Translations under genes and position numbers: made by a program
Shown: piece after piece, positions 46,961 through 59,435 of the stretch
Position numbering within the stretch: position 1 is the stretch's first letter
Layout of the letters: every line of letters begins with the position of its first letter
Assembly (NCBI GenBank): GCA_963693085.1
Contig: OY856410.1
Location: forward strand, 1,333,268,304 to 1,333,332,303
DNA length: 64,000 nt
DNA from: Alisma plantago-aquatica
Lineage: Eukaryota > Streptophyta > Magnoliopsida > Alismatales > Alismataceae
Reading direction: 5' to 3'
Notes under the pieces: model-generated
The model's database searches: none
What the model was told of the DNA's origin: nothing
The model's input: the letters and a program-made list of their open reading frames with translations, nothing else

Positions 46961-48109
46961 GGGGAGGCCATGCGAGGTGAAGTGACGCAGCCAGGACCCC
47001 CGCAAATGCACAGACAATTGGTCGCCTTCTTTAGCCACATTCTTGGATTCTTTCTTGTTTTAGCTTGTTAGTGTTTAAAAGGCGCTTTGGTTTCAAAAAG
47101 ATTTTGATGGTGGAGGGGTACTGCGTTTTCCCTTGAAATGCTGCTGGTGTTTGTATTCTTTTGCTGTAAACAGCTGAGCTTGGCTGGGCTGGTTTTTCTG
47201 TAGCAGTGGCAGGAAAAAAGACTAGGGGGTCGCCGTGGGTCTGTAAAAGAGAGGGGGCAAAAAAAAAAAACGGAAAACAAAAACACATCTATTGTTGTAT
47301 ATTATTGTCATTGGGAAAAGTTGGTGGATCTTGGTAGTCCAAGAATCACATCTAATGTTTAAGCCAGTGAAGCATTATTCTTCTTCTCCCATTTGGGTGC
47401 CCCTGCTTGCCCGCCTGCCTTCAATTGGATTGGATTGGACCTGATTGTTCTTGTGCACAACTTGCTTCTGTTTTTCTTTTGGTTTCATTCCCCTACAGCT
47501 TGTCGCTTGTCTTCTAACCAACTGATTCGCCTATCCTCAGCTGACGGTGGCGATGAGTGAGAGAAGCTAACAGAAACCGTTGGTTGCGTTCCCCCCAACC
47601 CCACCTCTTTCTTAGCAGACAAGAAAGCAGTAACACGATCATGATTAAGCAACCCACATGGGATTGGGTGGATATGAATAATGATGCCCTGCCGGCTTGC
47701 AGCGCAGCGTCACATGGGGATACGCTGGATTTCGTGTAGGTTTTTCTTGGTTGGTCGGCGGGACAGGCTGAGTGTTTTCTTGGAATGAGTTGGGGAGGTG
47801 GGAGTGGCGCGCATGCTGCGGGGATGCTCGATTGGTGGTGGTCCATTACTGGTATTACCTAAGACTATCGGTGGGCCGGTGGCATTTCCTATACTAATTT
47901 ATAGTTGTGGTCAAAAGGGGCTATTGGGGTTCACTTATGAAGCCACATCAATGCCGCACATAGGAACGCGGTGAATGGTTCAATTGATTGTTTACCACCA
48001 TTTTCAAACCATCTATACTTTGCAATCCTAGCTGTACAATTGGACTTTTCTAGTTTTGAAAGGAAATGACGAAGTTCTCGGAGGAGCCCTAGAGTCATCG
48101 GTTTCAATG
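46961..48109 (+). other. 3' UTR and downstream flank of the TMK-like gene
   Basis: No second gene supported. The stop is followed by about 330 bp of T-rich sequence that likely holds the 3' UTR; a canonical AATAAA was not seen. A short A-run occurs at 47261-47272. From 47300 to 48109 there is only unassigned sequence; a 110-codon minus-strand frame at 47514-47846 has no family resemblance. Confidence 0.5.
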
Positions 48110-49052
48110 GTGGTGTTCGACATGAACACCACATTTGGATTCCTCAAACAGCTGATATGAGGGACACGGTGTTGCAAGAAGCTCGTGGGTCCAAATCTAC
48201 AATACATCCAGCGTCTACAAAATTGTACAAGGACCTACGACAACTAGATCAAGGCCAAACGATTAAAGGTCAAGAGATCTTCTATAATCCTTACCTATCC
48301 TCAAATAGAAATGAGAGAACATCACCACAAAATTTGTGATGGGGCCTAGTACTAGGAAATAGAGTGATACCAATTGTTTTATCGTTGATGGTCTACCTAG
48401 TCGCACAAATCATATCAATCAAGACATCTACTAAAGTACCATAGTTGGTAGGGGGCCATACATTTATGATATAGTTCGGTTCCATAGAATTGCTAATTCG
48501 ATTGTTTCTAACCAAGATGTTATGTCCATGTCTCACTTATGGTGAAAATTATAAAAGAATTTGGTAACACGATTGAACTATAGCATGACGTACCACCCAC
48601 ATATTGACAGACAATATGAACTAAAGATTTGAGCATTAGAGGACTTTTTAGGGTCATATGTCCTTGATTGGGGAGGTTCATGGGATCAATGTCTTCCTTT
48701 GGGGGAGTTTGCCTAAAAGAGCAAGTACCAGTACCCGTATCAATATTGATACCCCCCTATGAAGCCATCTATGGAAGGCGGTGTAAATCTTCACTCTATT
48801 GTGATAAAATCCGCTGAGAGATGTACTCTATAGTCTGAGAGGTTACATCGTATCCTAATAGTGTATATCTAATCAACGGAGATTGAAAAGGGCATGTGAT
48901 GGTCAAAAGACATTCTGATGCTCATAGGACTGAATATCATATATTTCTTAAGAGAAGGTTAATCATGAACTTTGTGAGCACAATGCATGAAAACTTAGTC
49001 CCATGTACACTGGTCCATTTGAGATTTTGGATTCAACTGACATTGTGTAAAT
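48110..49052 (+). pseudogene. gypsy element remnant: integrase (broken), part 1
   Basis: Translation in shifting frames shows gypsy integrase landmarks. The zinc-binding region reads IWIPQTADMRDTVLQEARGS then TIHPASTKLYKDLRQ. The core end has YHPHIDRQYE-like and VLDWGGSWDQCLPLGEFA, followed by PYEAIYGRRCKS and, at the end, GPFEILDS. A large middle part is missing or scrambled (48330-48500). The frame is cut at 49052 by the hAT insertion and resumes at 57301. Confidence 0.82.
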
Positions 49053-49880
49053 CAATGTTCTAGAAAGCGGGAAGCGGGAAGCGGGAGGCATGCAGATGGC
49101 ACCTTGTGGACGCTTGAGCGGCATGCGACCACTTTGGTGGGCGCTTTTTGAAAAAGTGAGTTCCTTAATCCTTATACAATATAATAGAAAAGTACACATA
49201 AGTCTATATAAATTACAGATTGTTGGCATACATTTTACATATCTAAACACATTATACAACATAATAAAACACTCAAATAGTCTATGAGTTATAAAAAAAC
49301 TATAAAATAATGGATGCCATCGTGATAATGAATAAATACAACTCAAGTAAATAAATTTAATACGTGAAGAAGATCAATAAATAAGTCTAAATTAGTGTTG
49401 TAATTATAGATCGAGCATTTTTTGAATAAAATTAGTTGATCCAATTACTAAGACCCCTCAACCACCAACATGAAAATATAAAAACAAGAAATACTTAATA
49501 CATGAAATAGTTAATGTAATGCCACCACAAAATAATTAGACATTAAATTTCATAGACAATTTGCATGTAGCATAAGGAACATTAGTGTACTGAATGTAAA
49601 TATAAAATAAGTAGGCACTAGGAAATAGCTATATAACATAACATAGGAAAGGAGGATGTTTCCCATGACCATGACATTAGTATAATCCCAAATAGCATCA
49701 AAAGTGAATGCCCAACCAAAAAACATAAATGTATGCCCTTAAACATAAAAAAAATCTACAATATCACACCCCGTTAATTCAACCCTAATTGTCACTTTCT
49801 TCCTCCATGTCTTCAACACTAGAATAATTGTCAGGCTCTAGACCAACAACATCCTTTAGGGGATCATCTCTTCCCTCAAC

Positions 49881-52800
49881 CTATGGATCAGAATCTTCTT
49901 GGTAAGCAACTCTGTTTGCCTTTTCTCTTTGTGCATCACCAATAGTAAAAGGGGTAGACTGAGCAGGAATGGTGGGTTGGGGATTTCTTCTGGTCCTGGT
50001 ATAAACCCTTTCTTTCACCCCAGATGCTTCATCTACTTGTCCCCATGTAAGTCCAACACCTGGATAGATCTCATCTTCATTTGCATTGAGATCTAAAAAC
50101 CAATCCTTTGCCTTATCTCTATAGGTAGACCCCAAAGGTTCTCCCTGTGCTTTAACCTTTGCCTTTTTATCTTTGAGTTTTGAATTGAACTGCACATATA
50201 CCAAATCATTTAACCTTTGCACGTCAAGTCTGTTCCTCTTTTTGGTGTGAATATGTTAGACATGTCAAAATGAAAAGAAAATATATATAGATTAGTCATG
50301 TAATCATGTTATGATATCTTAAATACATATTTTAAAATCTTAAATGTTTTCAATCATTACCATCTCAAATGTACTCCAATTTCTTTCACACCCTGATGAA
50401 GTGCATGTTAGATTCAAGATCCTAAGTGCATTCTTTGCGTATTTGGAGTATCATATCCATGATTTGCCCACCACTCCACTGCTCATCAATAAATGCTCCA
50501 AATGAAATAAAATAATAAAGAATTTTATATTAAATTTATCATAATTGTTAATGTAACGACCCCGCCTCCCAGTAACCCCCAATTAAGGGAGACCAAGAGG
50601 TCAGAGCCATTATCCCAATTTCTGGATCAAAGGTTCAACAAATAATCAATAATAATTATCAAATTCTATTAAACTAAACTGAAAGGCTGTAATAAAATTA
50701 AACTTTGCATACCTTTTCTAAAAACTTGGATATCTACTTCTATCCACATCTGGAGTCTATTCTAACTAATCCTCCTTTGTACTTTAATTCTCATTTAATT
50801 CCACATATGCCACTTTACTGTTTGTTCTTTTCACTTGTACCTAAAACGCCGACAAACAAAATGTCGGTCAGCATAAATGAATTATGCTGGTATGTGGGGG
50901 AAACAATAATTGTGCAATTAACTGTAACAACATATTGCAGTCAACTATGATTTAACAAACAACTTTACATTTTAAATATAACTACGTGATCTATACATAT
51001 CCTATCCTCTATGTTGTCCCTACAGTGGACTTGGATGCTACCTTCCTTATGGTAGATCCCCATTAAACCCCTCATGATCCTACCTAACAGGTGAATCAAT
51101 TTCTAGGGTTGAGTCACATGGCACTACCCATAGGTAGCCCACTCCTTAACTCATGTTGTGCTAGAGAGTCTCATGGCACTACACGTGGGTAGCCCAATTT
51201 CTAACTCATGATAGCCTAGACCTTACTCTTAGTTACCCTTTTTAGCATTTGCAAAGTCACAGAGGAGGACCCAGATCTAAGCCACTTATATATACATATT
51301 TATAGTGATAATCATAGTCACTTTATAGTTGCATGAAATAAAAGTCATCCAAGTAGTTATTTTCAGGAAACCGATAAAACTTTTGGGAATCGCCGTGAAA
51401 CTAAAGCGATTAACCATAAGCGTAACCACATACCTGTCAGGCTGATTTGAGACAGAATTAATCCAACCAATCAAGAAATCCAAATAGGCAAGCAAGCACA
51501 TAATGAGATCCTGAAATATGCATACAATTTCCTATTATTAATCATGCCATCAAGATCTATTAAACCTAGACCGCTTCCTAGGGATTTTAGTCCACTTTTA
51601 GGGTTTCCATTGCAATTAGGATTTCACTTTATTTTTACTATTTTAAACCCTAATTTTATACAATTACTCACAAACCCTAATTACCTCATCTATTCTTCAT
51701 GAAAGATATTAAAGTTACCTTTTAACAACATATAACCCTACTTTCAATTTAAGGCACAATTAAATGTCCATTAAGTCCATTATGCCTCTTTTACATTGAA
51801 GCTACCATTTTTACCCTTTTAATTCATGACAAGATCATTAGGCCCAATTATCATCTTTGGTTCCTTCTGGATTAAAAACTCATAGTTCATTATGGTATAA
51901 TTCACATTAAATCTACATTTAACCATTAGAAAACCCTAATTACCATATTAAGGGTATTTAGTCACAATTAGGAACCTTTATACTCAAAATAGCTTAGAAT
52001 TATCATATCTCAACTTTAATCATGAATTCACACATTTAAAGCTATTAAGAGTCAAAATTACTAATATTAGGGTTTCAAGGCCCATTAAAGCATATTTATG
52101 CGCATGAAACTCTAAATTAACCAATTACTTGCAAAGTTCATCCTTTTTGTTCTTAATGTACCTTTTTACAATTAACATGTTAATATCAACTTTAAACGTC
52201 CATATAACTCTTCCCAATTAGTTAATCATCATAGATTAGGGTTTCTTACTCAGTAATGCATTAAAGTTGATAACTTCAACTACTTTTCTAATTGCAAGAG
52301 GAATTAGGCTTACATTATATTTTTATTGCATTCCTCGTTTTCTCTTGATCAATTTTCATGTATTAAGTTCCTTCATCCGACCTTCCTAGCAATTTCTACA
52401 TTTTTTATAATTTTATTGCAACTTCAGCCAATCACAAGGCAACATGTCTACTAGAAAGAAATAAAATAATTATAATTGAATCGACCCTTTAAATAGTGTG
52501 AAATGACATGAATTCCCTTCACGCTTAATGTGTTAGGTTGGGGCATCCGGGTCTTTTGACCCCAACTCGTCTCCTACCTCGCGGAGCGCCCGTCGCTCAT
52601 CGTCGGTTGGGCGTCCGTGAGCTCCTCCTTCTAGGACCTGGGGCAGCGAGGCTACATGAAGGTCGGAGGAGCTTTGCCTCTCCTTCCCAACCTGAGAGAG
52701 AACTCAGAGACGGTCATAGTTGAGTAGGGAAGGCTACGGAGAGGGTTCCTATATGCTAGGGTTTTTAGACAATCAGAACGTAGAACAACAAGTAGAAGTC

Positions 52801-55800
52801 GTTACCTTGGTCTGTTTCATGTCAGTTCAACATATGGGAACTTCACAGAAGTCTTCCTCTCTTGTCCCTCGATCTGGAGCCAACCCACAACATACTCTTG
52901 CTTGATTCGGTGTGAGAAAGAAGAAACAACATTGGAGTCTCTGGATCGTAGTCCACGGTCTGGGCCGTGCAACATGGCTCAATTGGCTCCTCTCTTCATC
53001 GCCTTCTATCCTTTTATAAGTTGTGGGTAACAGGGAAGAGAAGAGGGATTGATAGGGTTTAGGACTATACCCTCTTGGTTAGGGTTTGAACGAAGAAGAA
53101 TAAGGAGAATAGAGAGAGATGTATGGGATTACCTTGGGCTCGAGATAAGGCTCCAACCCTTATATAGGGGAGGATAGCAGTGCCCTAGGATGCCTATCCA
53201 CAAGATCTAAGCCTCTTTCCTACTAGGAAACCATATTCCTTCATGAAGAAGCATCCTTCTCTCTCTTCATTATCTTCTTAGATAGCTATATTCTTTGGAT
53301 AATTAGAAATTCGAAAATCCTCTCACTTATTCTCTTTTATGCTTGACTTCTAATCCTTTGTCACGAAATTATATTTTCTTTTAATAGAAAATACCTCCTT
53401 TTTAACAATACCACAAAATTCATTAATAATGTATCACATTATCCTCTTATTTTGCATTATTGGTATTTTATCTTTATTTCTTCTCCATTGGGGCTCCTTG
53501 GACCCCAAGAAACTCTAAGATTTCGAAATTCCTTTTTAAGGATACTTATTATCCTTCTAGATGCATCTATATTCATTATTTCTCATTATCTTGTTTATTT
53601 CTTATTAAAATATCTCTTTTTGAGGATTTCTCTTTACCTCTCTTTTTATTTTCCTTATTGGAATTCCTTTTAACATTATAAACCTTATGGAAATGAAAAT
53701 CCATCAAAGATAACTCAATTATACCTCTTTCCACTTATTTCCCACATTTTATCATTGTTTTCAATCTCTTTTTTACTAAAGAAATATTTAATTGATCTTT
53801 TCTTTTCTTGTTGCATTATCTTTGCAACTTTGGACTCCTTGGAACCCAAGTAACCCAAGAGGAACAAAAGCCAACTTTGGATATCATTCCTTTATCTTCT
53901 AGAGGTTTCTACATCTTTCTTTTCCTCATTTTCTTATTTACTCATTTAATAATGGAGTTTCTTTTGTCTTTTCCTTGCTATTGGGCCCAATAGCCAATAA
54001 AGCTCACAAAACAATCAACAAGGCTATTGTAGATGAAATCCATTTATTCAAAACAAATTATATCGTTATTTGTTCAAATATCTTTAATAGGAGAAATTAC
54101 ATTTCTCACCAAAAGAACCCAAAAATTGGGGTTGTAACAATTAAGTTTCAAGATATTTTACCGGGTCAAGTCAGGATTTGATCTCTATCTTAAGGCACTT
54201 GGTTTATGAAATTCCCCAAGTATCTCTCTATAGGAAGGCATCCAAGTCTCTCTCTATAGGCAGACATCTCTTTCTCCAAAACAATTTTGTCTTGAATGGC
54301 ACTTTCAAGGAAAAAATGTCTATGCACTCCATCAGTCTCTCCATAACACTTTCTCACGTGTTAATCTCAGGATTAAACTGGTTAAACAGATTTAAGTAGT
54401 AGACTACAATGTTTAATGAATATAATAGAAAATTAGAAATTAGAATACATTTAGTTAATAGACATTTAATATACAAAGTCATGCATAAATTTCTTTACCT
54501 GCCACATGCAAGGGACGGTGGAGCCTCTTGTCCCATTTCTCATCAACAATCTCCATGACCCTCTTAAGGAAGGGTTTATCATGATTCAAGCACTGTGCCA
54601 GCTCCTTTTCATCATCAAGCATTGCAACAAATATGAAGCCCATAGCAACCTTCCTCTCATTGTCTACAAGTTGTAACACATTCACTAGAGGCTTGAATAT
54701 TTTTATAGTAGACACCACTCCAACCAAGAATTTTTATTGTGTTACCATACTTGCAAAGAGCTCTCCCTTATCTATCTTTGATTACCTGCATTCATCCCAC
54801 TCTAAAGAACAAAGCATACTTTTCAACTCATTTCTTTTATCCAACAAGCTTTGCAAATTGAGGTAGGCCGTAGCAAAACCTGTCACGCCATGCCTAACCA
54901 AGTCACCCTTAGTAAACTTCCTCATCAAACTGAGGGTGTTGTGTTGGTTGTAAATAAAGATGAAAAACTTCTTGCACTTCTGAATCACAGTTTTTACCCT
55001 AGGCAATTTCCCAATGCCCTCAAGCATGGGATCTACACAGTGCGCAACACAAGGAGTCCAAAAAATTGTAGGCCTCTTGTCCTTAAGAAGCCTTCGTGCT
55101 GTGATATTAACTGTGGCATTGTCAATAACCACCTGCACCATATTGTCTGCTCCAACTTCCTCTATACAACTATCCACCAACTTGAATATGAACTCAACAT
55201 TGTGAATGACAACAAATGCATCTATAGCCCTCAAAAAACTTGTAACCTTTCACAATTGACACAGAGATTCATTATACTTCTTCCTCTTCTATTAGTCCAT
55301 GCATCTGTCATAATGGAGAAGCCACTTTTCCTCCACTCATCACTATGAGTTCCTAGTATGTTCCACTTTTCTCTTCAAAAGAGGATCCCACAACTCATGC
55401 ATTGTAGGGTCCCACAATCTAGGTTCAAATTGTTTAGCATCCTCCAAATTAACATTGAAGCTCCTCAATGTCACTATGTTCATCGCTATCCCTACAATGT
55501 TCATATAGTTTTCATGTAAGTGTGAGGTTGTGTACTTATACTATAAATAATCCAATCCAAAGAACAAGATATAATGGTATAATAAAGAAATGCATGGTTA
55601 CCATGTTGATAATACCAGTGTGCAATGTATTGCACTGCTTCCTTACTTTCTTCTTTCTTCAACTTCATGTTAATTTCCTCTTGCTTTGATGACCTCTGCT
55701 CATCTACTATAACTTCTGGTTCCCTCCTAAAATATTGGTTAATCTGCCCCCACCACCTTGGACTTCTTTGGCCGTGAACCATCAATGAATACCACATTCT

Positions 55801-56151
55801 CCTCGTTATTAGAATTGTGCCTAATGTTGACCTCCTCCCTAGCTTCATCCATCTATTTTTGTTTCTTGGCCTTCTTTGCTACTAAATTATCCAGATAGTC
55901 AGAAATCTCCCTTTTCACTTCTGGTGGTACACTAGTGCAAGAATCCACATCGCCTCTCCTTCCATCAAGGTGTTTATTCAACCTAAAGATCCCACCTGTG
56001 GAGATATATTTGCAAAAAGTACAACAAAGGTGTTCTCTACGAGTCGGGTCCGGAAGATCACAATACTTCCAACCCAAGTTTTGCGACCAATGTTGGAAGA
56101 GACATTAGGGACACTCTCATGGGCTAGAGGAGCAGATGTATCATCAACCAT
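49881..56151 (-). pseudogene. hAT transposase (BED finger, DUF659, dimerization domain), disrupted
   Basis: On the minus strand from an ATG at 56151. A BED zinc finger (CCTFCKYISTGGIFRLNKHL at about 56010-55950, after a frameshift) comes first. A linker follows, then the DUF659-type core (IDNATVNITARRLL, PCVAHCVDPMLEGIGK, about 55130-55010) and KREELKS-like LDKRNELKSMLCS. A further exon lies at 54727-54479 (ERKVAMGFIFVAM, PFLKRVMEIVDEKWDKRL). After the nested LTR comes the hAT dimerization part (HGYDTP, QRLNDLVYVQFNSKL, about 50470-50160) and an acidic tail ending 49881. Several stops, shifts and the 3.6-kb LTR make it inactive. The BED-DUF659 layout is common in plant hAT elements. Confidence 0.88.
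50552..54139 (-). mobile_element. gypsy solo LTR (3.6 kb) inside the hAT
   Basis: Plus-strand ends TGTAACGACCCC and GGGGTTGTAACA form inverted termini. Flanks GTTAA (50547-50551) and ATTAA (54140-54144) are a 5-bp duplication with one change. hAT coding sequence is on both sides. No PBS, gag or pol is present, so recombination between two LTRs is the likely origin. Minus-strand TATA (CCCTATATAAGGG) is at about 53157-53168, supporting minus orientation. TAGGGTTT/AAACCCTAA motifs recur at 51600-52070, as in the long LTR at 498-6059. Small frames near 52540-52900 are chance. Confidence 0.88.
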
Positions 56152-56476
56152 CTATAGTTTTCAATGACAAACAAATGTGTGAGTGAATCGAATACATTTT
56201 CATAGACGTATAAAACAATTATTACAGTAAACAGTACAAGACTATTATACTGACATACTATAGTAATCCACTAAATATAAATTACTATAGTGTAGTAATA
56301 GAGAAATATGAAATAGAAGTTGATATATGAAAAATAAAATTCTAAAATGTATTACAAAACAACAGTAAAATAATGTTACTTATAATATAACTTAACATAT
56401 TATATGATTTGTTAGAACTTAGAAGATTAGAAAATATTAGTATACCAGATAATATCAAATGAAATGTGTATTATTG

Positions 56477-56556
56477 TATAGTAAAACATACTAATATATA
56501 CACATAATCACTATAGTATAGTAAAACATACTAATATATGCACATAATCACTATGA
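56477..56556. repeat. two tandem copies of a 40-bp AT-rich unit
   Basis: TATAGTAAAACATACTAATA begins both at 56477 and 56517; the second copy has one substitution (ATATGCAC for ATATACAC). It lies in the hAT between the transposase start and the right end. Confidence 0.9.
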
Positions 56557-56997
56557 AATAAACTACAACACAACAACAATGGAGGCAAATGAATGTCAAC
56601 CAGAAAACATAAAAAACACATCAAACAACACAATCATAGGGTGTATGTTGTACACAAAAGAGAGAAAAGAGAGAAAAAAGAAATAAACAATAAAAAAATA
56701 GTGGAGAACTGCATTACCTGTGATTGAACGTTGACCTTTACAGTAAGAACGACCTCCCTTTACGTCTCAAAACCCCTCTGCAAGTTGGAGAAGCAAGTAG
56801 CATCTGAATAGGGGACGACTCTCTCCAAGGCTACAATCACAGGAGCAGACTTGGACACTAACAACACCCAAAAATGGGCTTGGGTGAGCTGCAATACACC
56901 CCAGGATGCAACCCCAATGCAAGGGTTGAAGATCGCTATTGGTGGGAGCGTCAACTTCGTCTATTGTGCAGGGGAAGTTGCCGCAAACACTGTAGTC

Positions 56998-57012
56998 GGG
57001 GGGGGGGGGGGG
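56998..57012 (+). repeat. G15 homopolymer
   Basis: Fifteen consecutive G bases in the hAT right subterminal region. Such runs are length-unstable and error-prone to sequence, so the exact number is uncertain. Confidence 0.9.
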
Positions 57013-57300
57013 AGAATTGAGAAGTCGCGGGGAAAAGCATCTCAAATATCACTCAAACTGATCTATTGTGGGCCAGTGAGTCTTGGGCCTGGTTAATGGG
57101 CCTGATTTTGGCTTCTCAAATAATAGGTGGGTCCAGGCATCCACTCCAAGTGCCAAACCAAGTGGGCTCACATGTGGGTGGAGTGGGCTGTAGGCGGCTA
57201 CTTCAGTGCAATCTGCTCCAGCAGGCACTTGGCATTCGTTTGGTGCAGCCCAACTCACTTTCCGCTTGAGCGAGCGCACATGCCACTTTTTAAAACATTG

Positions 57301-57640
57301 GTGCATAAAAGTTGACCTTACTACCGCAATACAATATGATGGATAATGTCTTAAATGTATTCAATCCTAAGCAGTATGTCAAAGAACCCTATCATGTCCT
57401 CAACCATGGGCCTATTGAGTTGAAGAACACTCTTGTATATTGAGCAGTTCAAGTCAAGATTCTACATAGCCAATCTTAGGATCTCATAATTATTAATATC
57501 CATATAGAGAAAGTACTCTAGAAGCATCATATAAGTGATGATGCAGCTTGGATCTCAAATATGATATGGAGAAAATATTCCTCGATCTATTTAGAGATGC
57601 CAGAATTTTGGGGACAAAATACCTTATAAGAAGGGGTGGA
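57301..57640 (+). pseudogene. gypsy element remnant: pol C-terminus, part 2
   Basis: Continues the frame cut at 49052: KVDLTTAI-like start, FNPKQYVKEPYHVLNHGPIE, LKNTLVY, and later SDDAAWIS and MPEFWGQNT. These match the end of plant chromovirus-type pol (YVxDPxHVL, EExPVxILD, HxxxEATWE). Stops are present. The end is followed by a polypurine-like AAGAAGGGGTGGA (57628-57640). Confidence 0.85.
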
Positions 57641-58076
57641 TGTCATAGAGTGCGTTTCTCTATAGTTTTCCATATTAATTGTTTTATAAAATTAAGTATT
57701 TGATATCATAATATGACTTTTCACTTAGTCTTAATGACAAATTCAGTTGCATATACTAACAAACTGCAAATTTTGAACTGATAATGACTTTGTATATTTA
57801 AATGTACATAAAATCATAATAGTCATAATCATGATATACAATGTTCAATTAACCCCTTGATTATCTTCATCCACAAACATTTTCTAAATGAAGATAACAT
57901 CATTTTGGGATTATGGTGAAAATTTCTATTTTTGGGGATGGTTCTTGCATGATATGGTTTGTGAAGATAAATACCCAAAAATCCTTTTCTCCTCTCATTT
58001 CCTTTTCCCTTATTCCTTTTTATTGGTTAGATTTTACCAAATGTATTAGATATTTGATCCAATGATCCACATGACA
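57641..58076 (+). repeat. candidate 3' LTR of the gypsy remnant
   Basis: Starts TGTCATAG right after the polypurine tract. The first plausible inverted end is ATGACA at 58071-58076, giving a 436-bp LTR. There is no second copy in the window, so the right border is only a guess. Confidence 0.35.
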
Positions 58077-59129
58077 GACAAAAGATGTACATGTAAAATG
58101 CAAGTACATGTGACGAGTAATATAGAACTTTCGAGTCCCAAGTTATCAAACACAAGGAATTGTGAATCTAGAAACTACTATAACTAGAAACCAATCAACT
58201 AAACTAAATAAAAGTTTGGCTTGGTTATTTAAACTAAGAATATAAGTAATAAAATAATGAATTAAATCAAGTCATGAATAGAAAAGATTGATTCTACAAG
58301 ATTAAAATTTCTCCATGATATCAATTCATACATGATTTCTCTTCATCTAAAATTAGTTATCTTTTTTTTAGAACTAATCATCTGTAGTCAACACAACCCG
58401 CTTTTGTAGTGTAATGTAATATTCAATCTAATTAGAAACCCACTCTCACGGTGCTCATATAGAAGAAAAAAATAATACATTTCACTCTAGATATCAAACC
58501 TCATAATTATTAGCCCACTTTCGCAATGCCTTATTAATTGTGGTGATGCTTATTTTTAATCATTCATCCCACTTTCATAGTAATTAAAACTCTACAACAT
58601 TATTCAGGTTGTTCAAGCATGAACAAGGTAACTCAAAGTAATTGTCATCATCAATCATTCAAGCAAAGAAATTAATTTTTAGATAAAGATTATCACATAT
58701 AAATTAATACGGTGCTACTCTTGGGTCCTAGAGAATAAGATATTAATCATGCGTGTTGGCATGATATCACAAAATATGAGAAAAGAAGAAAAATAAAAAT
58801 CTAAATGGATTAACCATAGGAGTCATCTTTAATGAATATCCTCACTGAAGTTGAGTGTAGCAGTCAACATTTTCACTGTCGAATCGCCCTTTGAAGTAGT
58901 TGAGATAACTAAGTTCTTTCTTCTCCTTCTCTTTCTCCTATACTCAAAGTCTGTACATGACCTTCAAGTTTGTCTCTCCCATGGTCACAAGATTTTCGTT
59001 TTTAAGTGGAAAAGTATCCCACTAAAAGATCCAAATAGTTAGATTTTGTATAATAATACAATATGTCCAGACTTCATGACTTGGTAGCATCAACTTTAGG
59101 TAGATAGCTCCAAGCTCTCTATTTTCTTT
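58077..59129. other. AT-rich stretch without a recognised gene
   Basis: No supported coding region. A phrase CCCACT(C/T)TC(A/G)C(G/A)... recurs at about 58440, 58515 and 58568, so it may be the decayed LTR of another element. Nothing else is recognised. Confidence 0.4.
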
Positions 59130-59435
59130 TATGATTAGAGCTAGGTGAGTACTATTGACTGGAGAGTTGGTAGTATCAACATGAATTTGGAGAACTCCTG
59201 TATTGAGTGTCAGTATCATCAAGATGCTTCTCGATAGAACCGAGCTATCATGACATGTGTTCTTGTCATTTTCTGGGCACCAATGTCAATACCACCAAGA
59301 CGGGTCTTGATAGCACCAAGTTGTCCCTTTTAAATCACTTAATTTGCTTCAGTATTACCAATATTTGTTTGTAGCTTTGCTGACTGTTTGTTGTGTGAAC
59401 CTGGTCGATATCACCGAGATGAGTCTCCATAGTGA
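59130..59435. repeat. array of inverted CAAGAC-GG-GTCTTG-type motifs
   Basis: Units of the form TATCACC(A/G)AGA(C/T)G(A/G)GTCT(C/T).ATAG occur near 59205-59235 (decayed), 59283-59315 (CAAGACGGGTCTTG) and 59407-59433 (GAGATGAGTCTC), with half-sites near 59160-59180. Arms are 4-6 bp. It ends directly before a gypsy LTR start at 59436. The parent family is unknown. Confidence 0.55.

Larger units (their letters stand above)
49053..57300 (-). mobile_element. hAT DNA transposon (8.2 kb, with a nested gypsy solo LTR)
   Basis: Ends CAATGTTCTAGAAAG (left) and CTTTTTAAAACATTG (right) are inverted repeats of type CAATGTTYTARAAAG. The 8-bp flanks GTGTAAAT and GTGCATAA are alike at 5 of 8 positions, a decayed target duplication. 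The interrupted gypsy frame continues on both sides, independently confirming the borders. The transposase gene is on the minus strand. Net length without the LTR is about 4.7 kb. The left end has a GGAAGCGGGAAGCGGGA run (49068-49088), the right end a G15 tract and GC-rich subterminal DNA. Confidence 0.9.

Noticed and set aside
47514..47846. 110-codon minus-strand frame downstream of the kinase gene
   Set aside because: No recognisable domain, no splice or promoter support, and moderately GC-rich flank often gives such frames by chance.
56767..57306. Several overlapping 60-90-codon frames at the hAT right end
   Set aside because: They overlap on both strands in GC-rich subterminal DNA including a G15 tract and have no family resemblance.
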